Source: SG8-41 sp035259205 (GTDB taxonomy: Bacteria > Pseudomonadota > Gammaproteobacteria > Burkholderiales > SG8-41). Taken from it: 25,199 nt of DNA. The notes under the pieces were generated by a model. It did no database searches. It had not been told where the DNA came from and saw nothing but the letters and a program-made list of their open reading frames with translations. Location of the stretch: NCBI GenBank assembly GCA_035259205.1, contig DATFWO010000095.1:1-25199 (forward strand), written 5' to 3'. This document shows, one piece after another, positions 8,670 to 16,991 of the stretch; position 1 is the stretch's first letter, and each line of letters starts with the position of its first letter. A program made the translations under genes and the position numbers.

Positions 8670-9221
8670 CTAGGCTGGCAGCTTGTCGCCGTCCGCCGGC
8701 GCCGGCACCTCGAACGCGTTGGCAATCCCCGAGATCACTCCGCCGAAGTGGTTCGCACAAGCCGTCAACTCGACGATCCCCTGCGTACCGTGCCGCGCCT
8801 TGAGCGCATCGAACGTCGCCTGATCGACGCGGTTGGTTCGCATGAGCTGCCGCACGTAGGTGACGATCTCACGCTCCTCGAGGGGCAGCTTGCCGGGATC
8901 GCCTTTCGCCCGCAGCAAGTCGATGACATCCTCCCGCACGCCGGCGCGGCGCGCTGCGGCGGTCTGCGCCGCCCAGACATACGCTGACTCGCGCTCACGC
9001 ACGGCCGTAAGTATGGCGATCGAACGGAGCTTGGCATCGACGACGCACTCGTCCCGAAAGAACGTAACCAACGGCAGCACCTTGTCGGCCAGCTTCGGGC
9101 TGTGAAGCAGCATGCTGAATGGCCCGCGTATGCGACCGAACACTTTGATCACTGCGTCGGCGACGGCCTGGTGCTCGGCCGGCAGATCGGTCCTGGCAGC
9201 GATCGGGGTGAGGCGCGGCAT
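8670..9221 (-). CDS. Carboxymuconolactone decarboxylase/AhpD-like family protein
   Basis: The 183-residue product (from MPRLTPIAARTDLPAEHQ) has the all-helical AhpD-like fold. The core LRSIAILTAVRERESAYVWAAQTAAARRAGVREDVIDLL (about 80-120) is the CMD signature, followed by a second helical repeat (LEEREIVTYVRQLMRTNRVDQATFDAL). The CxxC redox pair of true AhpD is absent, so peroxidase-reductase activity is unlikely; relatives include gamma-carboxymuconolactone decarboxylases and many of unknown function. The start at 9221 is fixed by a near-perfect ribosome site (AAGGAGG, 5-base spacing). A longer in-frame ORF exists upstream but lacks such a site. A tiny ORF ends inside this ribosome site. 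It lies in an accessory block between yacG and the Nudix gene. Confidence 0.85.
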   Translation of the reverse strand: MPRLTPIAARTDLPAEHQAVADAVIKVFGRIRGPFSMLLHSPKLADKVLPLVTFFRDECVVDAKLRSIAILTAVRERESAYVWAAQTAAARRAGVREDVIDLLRAKGDPGKLPLEEREIVTYVRQLMRTNRVDQATFDALKARHGTQGIVELTACANHFGGVISGIANAFEVPAPADGDKLPA

Positions 9222-9223
9222 GT

Positions 9224-9334
9224 TTACCTCCTTTTGAGTTTGTTGGTGAAACGGACACGCAAGTCCTGGGCGTAGGCGACGCATGGCGGCAAGGCGAGCG
9301 CCCCGAGCGCTGCAAGACCGCCATTCATCGGCAT
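9224..9334 (-). CDS. Small ORF with signal-peptide-like sequence, upstream of the CMD-like gene
   Basis: This 36-codon ORF (MPMNGGLAAL..) ends with AGG AGG TAA, so its last codons are the ribosome site of the next gene. Its middle (LAALGALALPPCVAYAQ) is hydrophobic and ends in an AYA-Q step like a signal peptidase I site, followed by a short basic tail. It could be a leader peptide that couples translation to the CMD-like gene, or the eroded start of a secreted protein such as a periplasmic substrate-binding protein; the second reading is inference from the N-terminus alone. No clear ribosome site precedes it. Confidence 0.35.
   Translation of the reverse strand: MPMNGGLAALGALALPPCVAYAQDLRVRFTNKLKRR
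9227..9233 (-). promoter_or_regulatory. Strong ribosome binding site of the CMD-like gene
   Basis: AAGGAGG on the minus strand, five bases before the ATG at 9221, is one of the best ribosome sites in the window and decides the start. The TAA stop of the upstream tiny ORF (9226-9224) directly follows it, so ribosomes finishing that ORF would sit over this site. Confidence 0.85.
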
Positions 9335-9564
9335 GGGGCGGATCATAGGCGCCGCGGGCCAGCGGGCACAAGGACCGTCATCCACGGCATGCGCGCGCAC
9401 AAAAAAGGCGGTTACGTCGTCGGTCGTGGAATATCCGGTCGCAGCAAGCTGTTTAACGCAAGCCGTCCACGGAAGGGGAATCGTGCTGGACAGCAACCAA
9501 GCTCGTCACATAACCGCAAAGCTCCACGCGGTCTTTTCAACGCTTCAAGAAACGGAGGATTGCC
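9335..9564. other. Divergent spacer, no gene recognised
   Basis: These 230 bases separate the small ORF/CMD unit from the secreted-protein gene and must hold promoters in both directions. No clear -35/-10 pair was found. A 7-base A-run lies near 9402. GGAGG (9554-9558) is the ribosome site of the gene at 9565. Short ORFs here look random. Confidence 0.4.
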
Positions 9565-10098
9565 ATGGTGAAGCCGGCGTCGGTTTTCGCAATATCGCTC
9601 GGAATGCTGCTCCCGCTCTCGACTGCGGTGGCGGACGAGTCGCTCGTGAGATTCAAGGGCGGGGTCGGAGTCCACCCGGTCTCGAACGTCTCGGGTACCC
9701 CGAACGCTGCCGGAACGATCTTCCCCGAAGTGACCCGGAACATCGTCCGCACGGTCAACCCCGCCGGCCAGATCTGGGTCATCGCCGATCTCAGGGCCGA
9801 CGTCAGGACCGACGGCAGCATCAGGGTCGATGGTAAAGGCTTGCTCCTGGCGGGCGGCAACGGTATTGGCAGCAATGCAGGTGCAAGCGTGTTCGCCACG
9901 CTGATCTGCGAAAACACGGCGAACCCCACGCTGCGCAACACGAATCTGGCCGGCGTTCCACTCCAGGCCAACGGCGATTTCCGGATCGACGACGTGCTGT
10001 CGCCGCCGCCGGCCGACTGCGCGAGCCCGGTGCTACTGATCCGCAACGCGAATGGCGGGGCGTGGTTTGCGGCTGGAACTCCGGACCTGAAGGACTGA
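9565..10098 (+). CDS. Predicted secreted protein of unknown function
   Basis: The 177-residue product starts with a typical signal peptide (MVKPASVFAISLGMLLPLSTAVA, cleavage likely after AVA at residue 23). The mature part is about 154 residues, rich in glycine, asparagine and beta-prone stretches, with IRVDGKGLLLAGGNGIG, two cysteines (in LICENTANP and ADCASPVLLIRNANGG) that could form a disulphide, and a C-terminal GGAWFAAGTPDLKD. I recall similar envelope-destined hypothetical proteins in Betaproteobacteria but can assign no function. The start is well supported by GGAGG six bases before ATG. It stands alone, divergent from the CMD gene and convergent with the cupin, with a strong hairpin after it. 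Confidence 0.75.
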   Translation: MVKPASVFAISLGMLLPLSTAVADESLVRFKGGVGVHPVSNVSGTPNAAGTIFPEVTRNIVRTVNPAGQIWVIADLRADVRTDGSIRVDGKGLLLAGGNGIGSNAGASVFATLICENTANPTLRNTNLAGVPLQANGDFRIDDVLSPPPADCASPVLLIRNANGGAWFAAGTPDLKD

Positions 10099-10121
10099 GC
10101 AGACTTGTCTCGCGAGCAGCC

Positions 10122-10158
10122 CGGGGGTGCCAGGCGCTCGTTGCGCCTCGCGCCCCCG
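10122..10158. terminator. Strong hairpin between the convergent secreted-protein and cupin genes
   Basis: CGGGGG-T-GC (10122-10130) pairs with GC-G-CCCCCG (10150-10158), and AGGCGC (10132-10137) pairs with GCGCCT (10143-10148) around a TCGTT loop, giving 15 pairs with one mismatch. No T-run follows on either strand, but position and strength suit a two-way transcription end. It lies seven bases beyond the stop the cupin would have if its frameshift were repaired. Confidence 0.55.
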
Positions 10159-10204
10159 CAGCGCTTACGCCTGCCGGAAGCCGATCAGTTCGTAGTGCAC
10201 GGAA

Positions 10205-10561
10205 TCACCGCTCGCCGTGCGTAACACGATGCGGCGATGCGTGCACGCCGAGCGTTTTCAGCGGACGATCGCCGAGAGCGCGAAACCAATGGGGCGTGTT
10301 CGGCGGAAATACGATGGTCACGCCGGGCTCGAGCGCCAGGACTTGGGCCTCTCCTTCGATCCATCCTTCGCCGTGTCCGTCGAGTACCGTGAGGACCTCC
10401 ATGTACGGGTGGGAATGGGTCTGCGTGCGATAGCCCGGGGGCGAGGTCTGAATCCCGACGCGCACGGGCGTCGATCCCTGCTCATCTCCGACCAACGTCT
10501 GGTAGGTGGCGCCTCCGGTAAACGGCTGATGCGGGACGCTCTCATGGCGGATGACCGGCAT
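10205..10561 (-). CDS. Cupin-domain protein, C-terminus probably frameshifted
   Basis: The 118-residue product is a single-domain cupin. Motif 1 is GYRTQTHSHPYMEVLTVLDGHG (about residues 42-63), carrying the HxH and E metal ligands; motif 2 is PPNTPHWFRALGDRPLKTLGVHASP, with the third histidine. Such small cupins bind a metal and range from sensors to dioxygenases; substrate is unknown. ATG 10561 is preceded by GAGGAG. As read, it ends abruptly in RVTHGER at 10205. One base into the next frame, from 10230, the sequence continues IVLRTASGDSVHYELIGFRQA to a TAA at 10165, which is the tail expected for this family. The frame change falls where GCATCG is repeated eight bases apart, a likely slippage or sequencing-error site. 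Either a recent pseudogene or an assembly error. Confidence 0.7.
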   Translation of the reverse strand: MPVIRHESVPHQPFTGGATYQTLVGDEQGSTPVRVGIQTSPPGYRTQTHSHPYMEVLTVLDGHGEGWIEGEAQVLALEPGVTIVFPPNTPHWFRALGDRPLKTLGVHASPHRVTHGER

Positions 10562-10626
10562 CGCACCGCTCCTCGAGAAGAAGAATACGACGGGATCATG
10601 CACTCCGCGCGCGAAGCGCGTCAATT

Positions 10627-10644
10627 GCTAGGGCGATCCCTAGC
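10627..10644. other. Perfect short palindrome upstream of the cupin gene
   Basis: GCTAGGG and CCCTAGC form a 7-base-pair stem with a CGAT loop, 66 bases upstream of the cupin ATG and 68 bases beyond the Nudix stop. There is no T-run. It may be an operator or a weak transcription end. Confidence 0.35.
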
Positions 10645-10711
10645 GAGCAATGAGCGTCGACTGGGACAGCCGTTTGCCGCGCTTCGTCGTGTTCGGGGTT
10701 GACGGCTCCAA

Positions 10712-11701
10712 TCAGACCCACGCTCCCCGCATCATGCTGATCCCGTGCGCCCCCGCTTCCCACGCCGTTTCCAGATCCGAGGGTCTCAACCCGCCGAGAG
10801 CGTAGACCGGCAGTGGATAGCCGCGGATCAACTCCGCGAACCTGGTCCAGCCGAGAACCGGCGCGCCGGGATGGCTGGGCGTGGGCAGGACTGGCCCGAG
10901 CACCACGAAATCCGCCGACAGCGCGGCCGCGCGTTCGAGCTCACGAGCGTTGTGGCAGGACGCGCCGACCAGCGGCAGCGGCGGACGCGTGTCGGCAGCC
11001 ATGAGCTCTTGAGCGGAAAGATGCACACCGTCGGCGCCTGCGCGCTGGGCGAGCGCGACTGCTCCATTGAGCAGCACCCTTGCGCCACGAGGCCGCGCGG
11101 CCGCAATCACGGCGCCCGTCAAGTCGGCGAGCTCAGCCGACGCCAACTGCTTTTCCCGCACCTGCAGCAGCGCGAGGCCCGAAGCGAGCGCGCGCTCCAG
11201 CCGGCGCAAAAATTCCCGGGGACCGGTATCTGCGGCGTTGCTGATGCCGTATACGGCGGGCAGGGTCAGCGCCCGCAGTATCGGCGCATTCGCCGGCAGC
11301 AACGGCCCGACGTCGATGTCCCCGGGCCGTTGCCACACGAAACGCTGGTTCTCCCTGCCGTGCGGCGTCCCCGACCAGCGCACGACACGGAAAAACCGGA
11401 GCCGCACCGCCGCGTGGACATAGTCATAGTCGCGAGTGAGCCAGGGATAAGCCCGATCGACGTCGATTCCGAGCTCTTCGTGCAGTTCACGCCCGAGCGC
11501 GAAGAGTGGCTGCTCGCCCCGCTCGATCTTGCCGCCTGGAAACTCCCAGTAGCCGGCATAAACCTTGCCGGCGGGCCGCTGGCCCAGGAGAAAGCTGCCG
11601 TTTTCGCGCAGAATTACCGCCGCCGCGACCTCGACCCTCTGAGATGACGGGTGATGAGTAATGGGTGATGGATCTGCCGCGGCGCGGCTCCGCTCGCTCA
11701 C
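10712..11701 (-). CDS. Nudix hydrolase fused to a ThiE-like domain
   Basis: A two-domain protein of 329 residues from the GTG at 11701. Residues about 22-150 form a MutT-type Nudix domain with an intact Nudix box from G57 to I79 (G-x5-E63-x7-R71-E72-x2-E75-E76-x-G78-I79), the type that hydrolyses oxidised dGTP. Residues about 155-325 resemble thiamine phosphate synthase (LLQVREKQL; RAGADGVHLSAQEL; DFVVLGPVLPTPSHPG; ALGGL..GAHGISMMRGAW). This MutT-ThiE fusion is known in Proteobacteria; whether the ThiE half is active cannot be told. The start overlaps the ATPase TGA as GTGA. Residues 11-21 (PSPITHHPSSQ) are encoded by a heptamer array; no ATG lies between it and the conserved RVEVAAAVIL. Confidence 0.85.
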   Translation of the reverse strand: MSERSRAAADPSPITHHPSSQRVEVAAAVILRENGSFLLGQRPAGKVYAGYWEFPGGKIERGEQPLFALGRELHEELGIDVDRAYPWLTRDYDYVHAAVRLRFFRVVRWSGTPHGRENQRFVWQRPGDIDVGPLLPANAPILRALTLPAVYGISNAADTGPREFLRRLERALASGLALLQVREKQLASAELADLTGAVIAAARPRGARVLLNGAVALAQRAGADGVHLSAQELMAADTRPPLPLVGASCHNARELERAAALSADFVVLGPVLPTPSHPGAPVLGWTRFAELIRGYPLPVYALGGLRPSDLETAWEAGAHGISMMRGAWV

Positions 11702-11706
11702 CCGTC
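11641..11706. repeat. Heptamer array at the ATPase-Nudix junction, partly coding
   Basis: On the plus strand 11641-11673 reads as 7-base units of GATG/GGTGATG type. GACGGGTGA (11646-11654) has its perfect inverse TCACCCGTC at 11698-11706, which spans the ATPase stop and the Nudix start. On the coding (minus) strand the first arm covers the stop codon and the inverted arm encodes the first part of the Nudix protein. The first arm is short. Confidence 0.7.
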
Positions 11707-12573
11707 TGCCTTCAGCCTGGACTTGCCCGCCCAATCGCGCGCGAACTGCCACGCGACGCGGCCGCTGCGCGATCCGCGCGCGAGCGCCCATTGCAGCGCC
11801 GCGCGTTGGGCCGCCTCCGTATGTGCGCCGGGCGCCTTGAAGTGCTCTAGCCACACTGCGACGATCCTGAGATAGTCCTCCTGGTCGAACGGGTAGAACG
11901 ACACCCACAGGCCGAAGCGATCCGAGAGCGAGACCTTCTCTTCGGATGTTTCGCCCGGGTGGATCTCCTCGCCGACGTGCTTATACTCGAGGTTCTCTCC
12001 CATGTACTCGGGCATCAGGTGCCGGCGGTTGGAAGTGGCGTAGATGAGGCAATTCTCCGATGCCGCAGCGACCGATCCGTCGAGCACGACCTTGAGCGCC
12101 TTGAATCCGGATTCGTCGGCCTCGAAGGAAAGGTCATCGCAGTAGATGATGAAGCGCTCGGGGCGCTCTGCGATCCGGTCCACGATATCGGCGAGGTCCA
12201 CGAGATCCTGTTTCTCCACCTCGATGAGGCGCAGTCCCTTCGCCGCATATCTGTTGAGTAGCGCCTTGATGAGCGAGGACTTGCCGGTGCCGCGCGCACC
12301 GGTCAGCAGCACGTTGTTTGCGGGATGGCCCTCGACGAACTGGCGCGTGTTTCTTTCCACGAGCTGCTTTTGCGTGTCTATGCCCCGCAGGTCCTTGAGC
12401 GCGATGCGGTGCACGTGCTTGACCGGCTCTATCGTGCCTTTGCCGTCGCGCTTGCGCCAGCGGAATGCGACCGAGGCCTTCCAGTCGGGCGGCGCGCTGC
12501 CGCCAGGTACCAGCCGCTCGAGCCGCGTGAGCAGCTCACCTGCCTGCTTGATCAGCTTGCTCGCGTCAGGCAT
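11698..12573 (-). CDS. AAA-type ATPase of the DUF815 family
   Basis: A 291-residue cytoplasmic P-loop ATPase. The Walker A motif is GARGTGKS at about 92-99, Walker B is FIIYCDDLSF at about 139-148, and sensor-type sequence ATSNRRHLMPEYMGEN lies near 178-193. The C-terminus (RSGRVAWQFARDWAGKS) is typical of DUF815 proteins. The biochemical role of the family is not known to me; it is often found next to argJ and the mutT-type gene in Betaproteobacteria, as here. ATG 12573 has no visible ribosome site, because the 90-base gap upstream is filled by a heptamer array. Its stop overlaps the Nudix start by four bases (GTGA). Confidence 0.88.
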   Translation of the reverse strand: MPDASKLIKQAGELLTRLERLVPGGSAPPDWKASVAFRWRKRDGKGTIEPVKHVHRIALKDLRGIDTQKQLVERNTRQFVEGHPANNVLLTGARGTGKSSLIKALLNRYAAKGLRLIEVEKQDLVDLADIVDRIAERPERFIIYCDDLSFEADESGFKALKVVLDGSVAAASENCLIYATSNRRHLMPEYMGENLEYKHVGEEIHPGETSEEKVSLSDRFGLWVSFYPFDQEDYLRIVAVWLEHFKAPGAHTEAAQRAALQWALARGSRSGRVAWQFARDWAGKSRLKADG

Positions 12574-12582
12574 TGGCGCAGC

Positions 12583-12663
12583 GTTGACTGTTGAGTTTCA
12601 AGTGTTGAGTTCGATCGCGCAACCTGACAACTTAACATTCAACACCTAAAACTCAAAACTTCG
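12583..12663. repeat. Two-armed heptamer array filling the argJ-ATPase gap
   Basis: On the minus strand, directly after the argJ TGA, six 7-base units run from 12663 to 12622 (for example TTGAGTT and TTGAATG). After a GC-rich spacer (about 12614-12621) the inverted arm at 12583-12613 is built of the same unit in reverse (plus-strand GTTGAGT). It is markedly AT-richer than the genes on either side. Both arms share the consensus TTGAGTK, so the RNA could form an imperfect hairpin. Confidence 0.8.
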
Positions 12664-13902
<1,239 letters not shown>

Positions 13903-13997
13903 GGGTCTCCCCGCGGTTTCCGCAGTTGTCAGTCCATCGAGGCCGATTATAGCGGGACGAAAGTGGCTTACGGCTCCAGCACCTTCCGCGGAGACCC
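13903..13997 (-). promoter_or_regulatory. argJ leader with -10 box and a Shine-Dalgarno-masking inverted repeat
   Basis: GGGTCTCCCCGCGG (13903-13916) and CCGCGGAGACCC (13986-13997) are complementary apart from a two-base bulge. On the minus strand the arm next to the ATG contains the argJ ribosome site (GGGGAG), so pairing would hide it. A perfect TATAAT lies between the arms (13951-13946, minus strand), but the matching -35 is poor. RNA starting there would lack the far arm; read-through RNA from secA would contain both. Confidence 0.4.
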
Positions 13998-14062
13998 GTA
14001 ACCCGGCGCTCCAGGCGTCGCGTCGTACTCTTATTTTGTATTCATTTCAGGAAGGATCATTG

Positions 14063-16888
14063 TCACGTGAGCCTTCCATGGCAGTGCTTGTACTTCTTCC
14101 CGGAGCCGCACGGACACGGGTCGTTGCGACCGACCTTCTCGCCGCCGCGCACGTAGGGCTGCGGGCGCTCCATCACCGCAACGTCGCCCTCGGCTTCGGG
14201 CTCGGGCTCGGCGGCCTCCGCGACGCCGGTGCCGAATTCGGCGTGCTGATACTGCACGTTGCGCGGGGCCTCGGGCTCTTCCACCTGCGCGAGCTCTTCC
14301 GGTCCGCGGAATTGCACGGTCATCAGAATCTTGGTCACCTCGTTCTTTACCAGGCCGAGCAGCATCGAGAACAGCTCGAACGCCTCGCGCTTGTATTCCT
14401 GGGTCGGGTTCTTCTGGGCGTAACCGCGCAGATGTATGCCCTGCCGCAAGGCGTCGAGCGCCGACAGGTGCTCACGCCAGTGCGTATCGAGGCTCTGCAG
14501 CATGATCGCCCGCTCGATGCGGTGTATCTCCGTCCGGTCGAACTGTGCGATCTTGGTCTGATACTGATTGCCTGCCGCCTCGACGACGCGCTTGCGCAGC
14601 TCCTGCTCGCCCAGCTCCGGCTCCTGCTTGAGCCAGTACTGTACCGGCAGCTTGAGCTGCAGCTCCCCTTCCAGGGTACGTTCGAGCGCGGCGGGATCCC
14701 ACTGTTCCTCGAGGCTCTCCGGCGGAATGTGCTGATCGATGTGCCCGGTCAAGACATCGGCGCGCATTGCATCGAGCCTGCTGCTGATGTCGTCGGTATC
14801 GAGCAGCTCGTTGCGTTCCTGGTAAATCACCTTGCGCTGATCGTTCGCGACGTCGTCGTACTCCAGCAAGTGCTTGCGGATATCGAAGTTGCGCGCCTCG
14901 ACCTTGCGCTGGGCGTTTTCGATCGAGCGCGTCACCCACGGATGCTCGATCGCCTCGCCCTCGGGCATCTTCAGCCGCTCCATGATGGCCGCCACGCGGT
15001 CGGACGCGAAAATGCGCAGCAGCGGGTCTTCGAGCGACAGGTAGAAACGGCTCGAACCGGGGTCGCCCTGGCGGCCCGAACGGCCGCGCAGCTGGTTGTC
15101 GATGCGGCGCGACTCGTGCCGCTCGGTGCCGACGATGTGCAGTCCGCCGGAAGCCACCACCTGGTTGTGCAGGGTCTGCCATTCGAAGCGCAGCTCCTCG
15201 ACCTTCTTTTTCTTCGCGGCCTCGTCGAGCGTCTCGTCCGCCAGCACCCTGTTGACTTCCGGCTCCGGATTGCCCCCGAGCACGATGTCGGTTCCGCGTC
15301 CTGCCATGTTCGTTGCGATCGTGACCATCTTCGGCCGGCCGGCCTGCGCAACGATTTCAGCTTCGCGGGCGTGCTGCTTCGCGTTCAGCACGTTGTGCGG
15401 GAGCTTCTGCTTCTTGAGCATCTCCGAAAGCAGCTCGGAATTCTCGATCGAAGTCGTGCCGACGAGCGTGGGCTGGCCCCGCTCGTAGCAGTCCTTGATG
15501 TCGTTGATGATCGCCTGGTGCTTCTCGCGCGCCGTGCGATAGACCTGGTCCATGCGGTCTTCGCGGATCATCTTCATATGCGTGGGGATGACCACCGTCT
15601 CGAGACCGTAGATCTGCTGGAACTCGTAGGCCTCGGTGTCCGCCGTCCCGGTCATGCCGGAAAGCTTCTTGTACATGCGGAAATAGTTCTGGAACGTGAT
15701 CGTTGCCAGAGTCTGGTTTTCCTTCTGGATCTCGACGCCTTCCTTCGCCTCCACCGCCTGATGCAGCCCCTCCGACCAGCGCCGGCCGGGCATGAGGCGT
15801 CCCGTGAACTCGTCGACGATGATGATCTCGCCGTCCTGGACTACGTACTGCTGGTCGCGGTGAAACAGGCCGAGCGCCCGCAGCGCAGCGTAGAGATGGT
15901 GCATGAGGATGATGTTGGCGGGCTCGTAGAGGCTCGAATTGGAGGCGAGCAGTCCGGCTTTCTCCAGCAGCTCTTCCGCGTGCTCGTGCCCCTGCTCGGA
16001 CAGGATCACCTGGTGCAGCTTCTCGTCGACCCAGTAATCGCCGGCGCCGTGCTCCTCCTTCTGCCGCACGAGCTTGGGCGCCACCTGGTTCATCTTGACG
16101 TAGAGGTCGGTGGTGTCCTCGGCCTGCCCCGAGATGATGAGTGGCGTGCGGGCCTCGTCGATCAGGATCGAGTCCACTTCGTCGACGATCGCATAGTGCA
16201 GGCCCCGCTGCACCTTTTCCGACACTTGATACACCATGTTGTCGCGCAGGTAATCGAAGCCGAACTCGTTGTTCGTGCCGTAGATGATGTCGGCCGCGTA
16301 GGCCACCTGCTTCAGGTCGTGCTCCATGCGCGAGAGGTTCACGCCGACCGTGAGCCCGAGAAACCGGAAAATCTTGCCCATCCAGTCGGCGTCGCGCTGC
16401 GCCAGGTAGTCGTTCACGGTAACGATGTGCACGCTCTGCCCGGCCAGCGTGTTCAGATAGGCCGGCAGGGTAGCCACCAGCGTCTTGCCCTCGCCGGTGC
16501 GCATTTCAGCGATCTTGCCGTTGTGCAGCGCGATCCCGCCAATCAGCTGCACGTCGAAGTGCCGCATGCCCAGCGTGCGTTTCGAGGCTTCGCGCACGAC
16601 GGCAAACGCTTCCGGCAGCAAGTCCTCGAGCGCGTCCTTGCGCACGCGGTCGCGCTCGTCGACGGCCTGCGGCGCCCGCTCCGGATCGTCCTCGGCGCGT
16701 TCTGGAATACGTGCCATGCGCTCCTGGACGCGAGCGCGGAATTCAGCCGTCTTGGCGGCGAGTTCGGTGTCGGAGAGCTTAGCGATCTGCGGCTCCAGCG
16801 CGTTGATGGCGCGCAGGTGGCGGCCGTACTGGCGGAGCAGACGGTCATTGCGGCTGCCGAAAATCTTTCTCAGTATCGTTTGTATCAT
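14063..16888 (-). CDS. secA: Preprotein translocase ATPase SecA
   Basis: SecA drives export of unfolded preproteins through SecYEG using ATP. The 941 residues contain MIQTILRKIFGSRNDRLLRQY at the N-terminus, Walker A MRTGEGKT at 129-136, the helicase-like motifs (DYLRDNMV, DEVDSILIDEARTPLIISG), the preprotein cross-linking domain, QLRGRSGRQGDPGSSRFYLSLEDPLLRIF, and the C-terminal zinc finger DPCPCGSGKKYKHCHG that binds SecB and lipids. Walker A is about 27 residues later than in E. coli SecA because of an arginine- and glutamate-rich stretch at about 56-85. ATG 16888 gives the conserved start. A strong terminator lies upstream, so secA probably has its own promoter in 16889-16941. argJ follows after 160 bases. 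Confidence 0.98.
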   Translation of the reverse strand: MIQTILRKIFGSRNDRLLRQYGRHLRAINALEPQIAKLSDTELAAKTAEFRARVQERMARIPERAEDDPERAPQAVDERDRVRKDALEDLLPEAFAVVREASKRTLGMRHFDVQLIGGIALHNGKIAEMRTGEGKTLVATLPAYLNTLAGQSVHIVTVNDYLAQRDADWMGKIFRFLGLTVGVNLSRMEHDLKQVAYAADIIYGTNNEFGFDYLRDNMVYQVSEKVQRGLHYAIVDEVDSILIDEARTPLIISGQAEDTTDLYVKMNQVAPKLVRQKEEHGAGDYWVDEKLHQVILSEQGHEHAEELLEKAGLLASNSSLYEPANIILMHHLYAALRALGLFHRDQQYVVQDGEIIIVDEFTGRLMPGRRWSEGLHQAVEAKEGVEIQKENQTLATITFQNYFRMYKKLSGMTGTADTEAYEFQQIYGLETVVIPTHMKMIREDRMDQVYRTAREKHQAIINDIKDCYERGQPTLVGTTSIENSELLSEMLKKQKLPHNVLNAKQHAREAEIVAQAGRPKMVTIATNMAGRGTDIVLGGNPEPEVNRVLADETLDEAAKKKKVEELRFEWQTLHNQVVASGGLHIVGTERHESRRIDNQLRGRSGRQGDPGSSRFYLSLEDPLLRIFASDRVAAIMERLKMPEGEAIEHPWVTRSIENAQRKVEARNFDIRKHLLEYDDVANDQRKVIYQERNELLDTDDISSRLDAMRADVLTGHIDQHIPPESLEEQWDPAALERTLEGELQLKLPVQYWLKQEPELGEQELRKRVVEAAGNQYQTKIAQFDRTEIHRIERAIMLQSLDTHWREHLSALDALRQGIHLRGYAQKNPTQEYKREAFELFSMLLGLVKNEVTKILMTVQFRGPEELAQVEEPEAPRNVQYQHAEFGTGVAEAAEPEPEAEGDVAVMERPQPYVRGGEKVGRNDPCPCGSGKKYKHCHGRLT

Positions 16889-16940
16889 TTAGTGCTATTT
16901 GTTGGGGTGCCAGTGGCCGTCTTAAAGGCCGCCGCCTAAA

Positions 16941-16972
16941 CAAAAAGGGGTGGGGAAACTACCCCACCCCTT
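16941..16972 (-). terminator. Intrinsic terminator of the M23 peptidase gene
   Basis: On the minus strand GGGGTGGGG pairs perfectly with CCCCACCCC (9 base pairs, 11 counting flanking A-T pairs) around a 6-base loop, and TTTTTGTTT follows. It lies 20 bases beyond the M23 stop and before secA. This is the clearest intrinsic terminator in the window. Confidence 0.92.
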
Positions 16973-16991
16973 CGGAATTCGTCAGTCCCGC

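Noticed and set aside
9222..9371. Longer CMD-like protein starting at 9371
   Set aside because: The first 50 residues are non-conserved, arginine-rich sequence; the perfect ribosome site at 9233-9227 fixes the start at 9221.
9389..9571. A 60-codon plus-strand ORF before the secreted-protein gene
   Set aside because: It has no ribosome site, its composition is random-looking, and it overlaps the well-supported start at 9565.
11702..11908. N-terminal extension of the Nudix protein to an ATG at 11908
   Set aside because: The extra 69 codons lie inside the ATPase gene in another frame; the GTGA overlap at 11701 is the better start.
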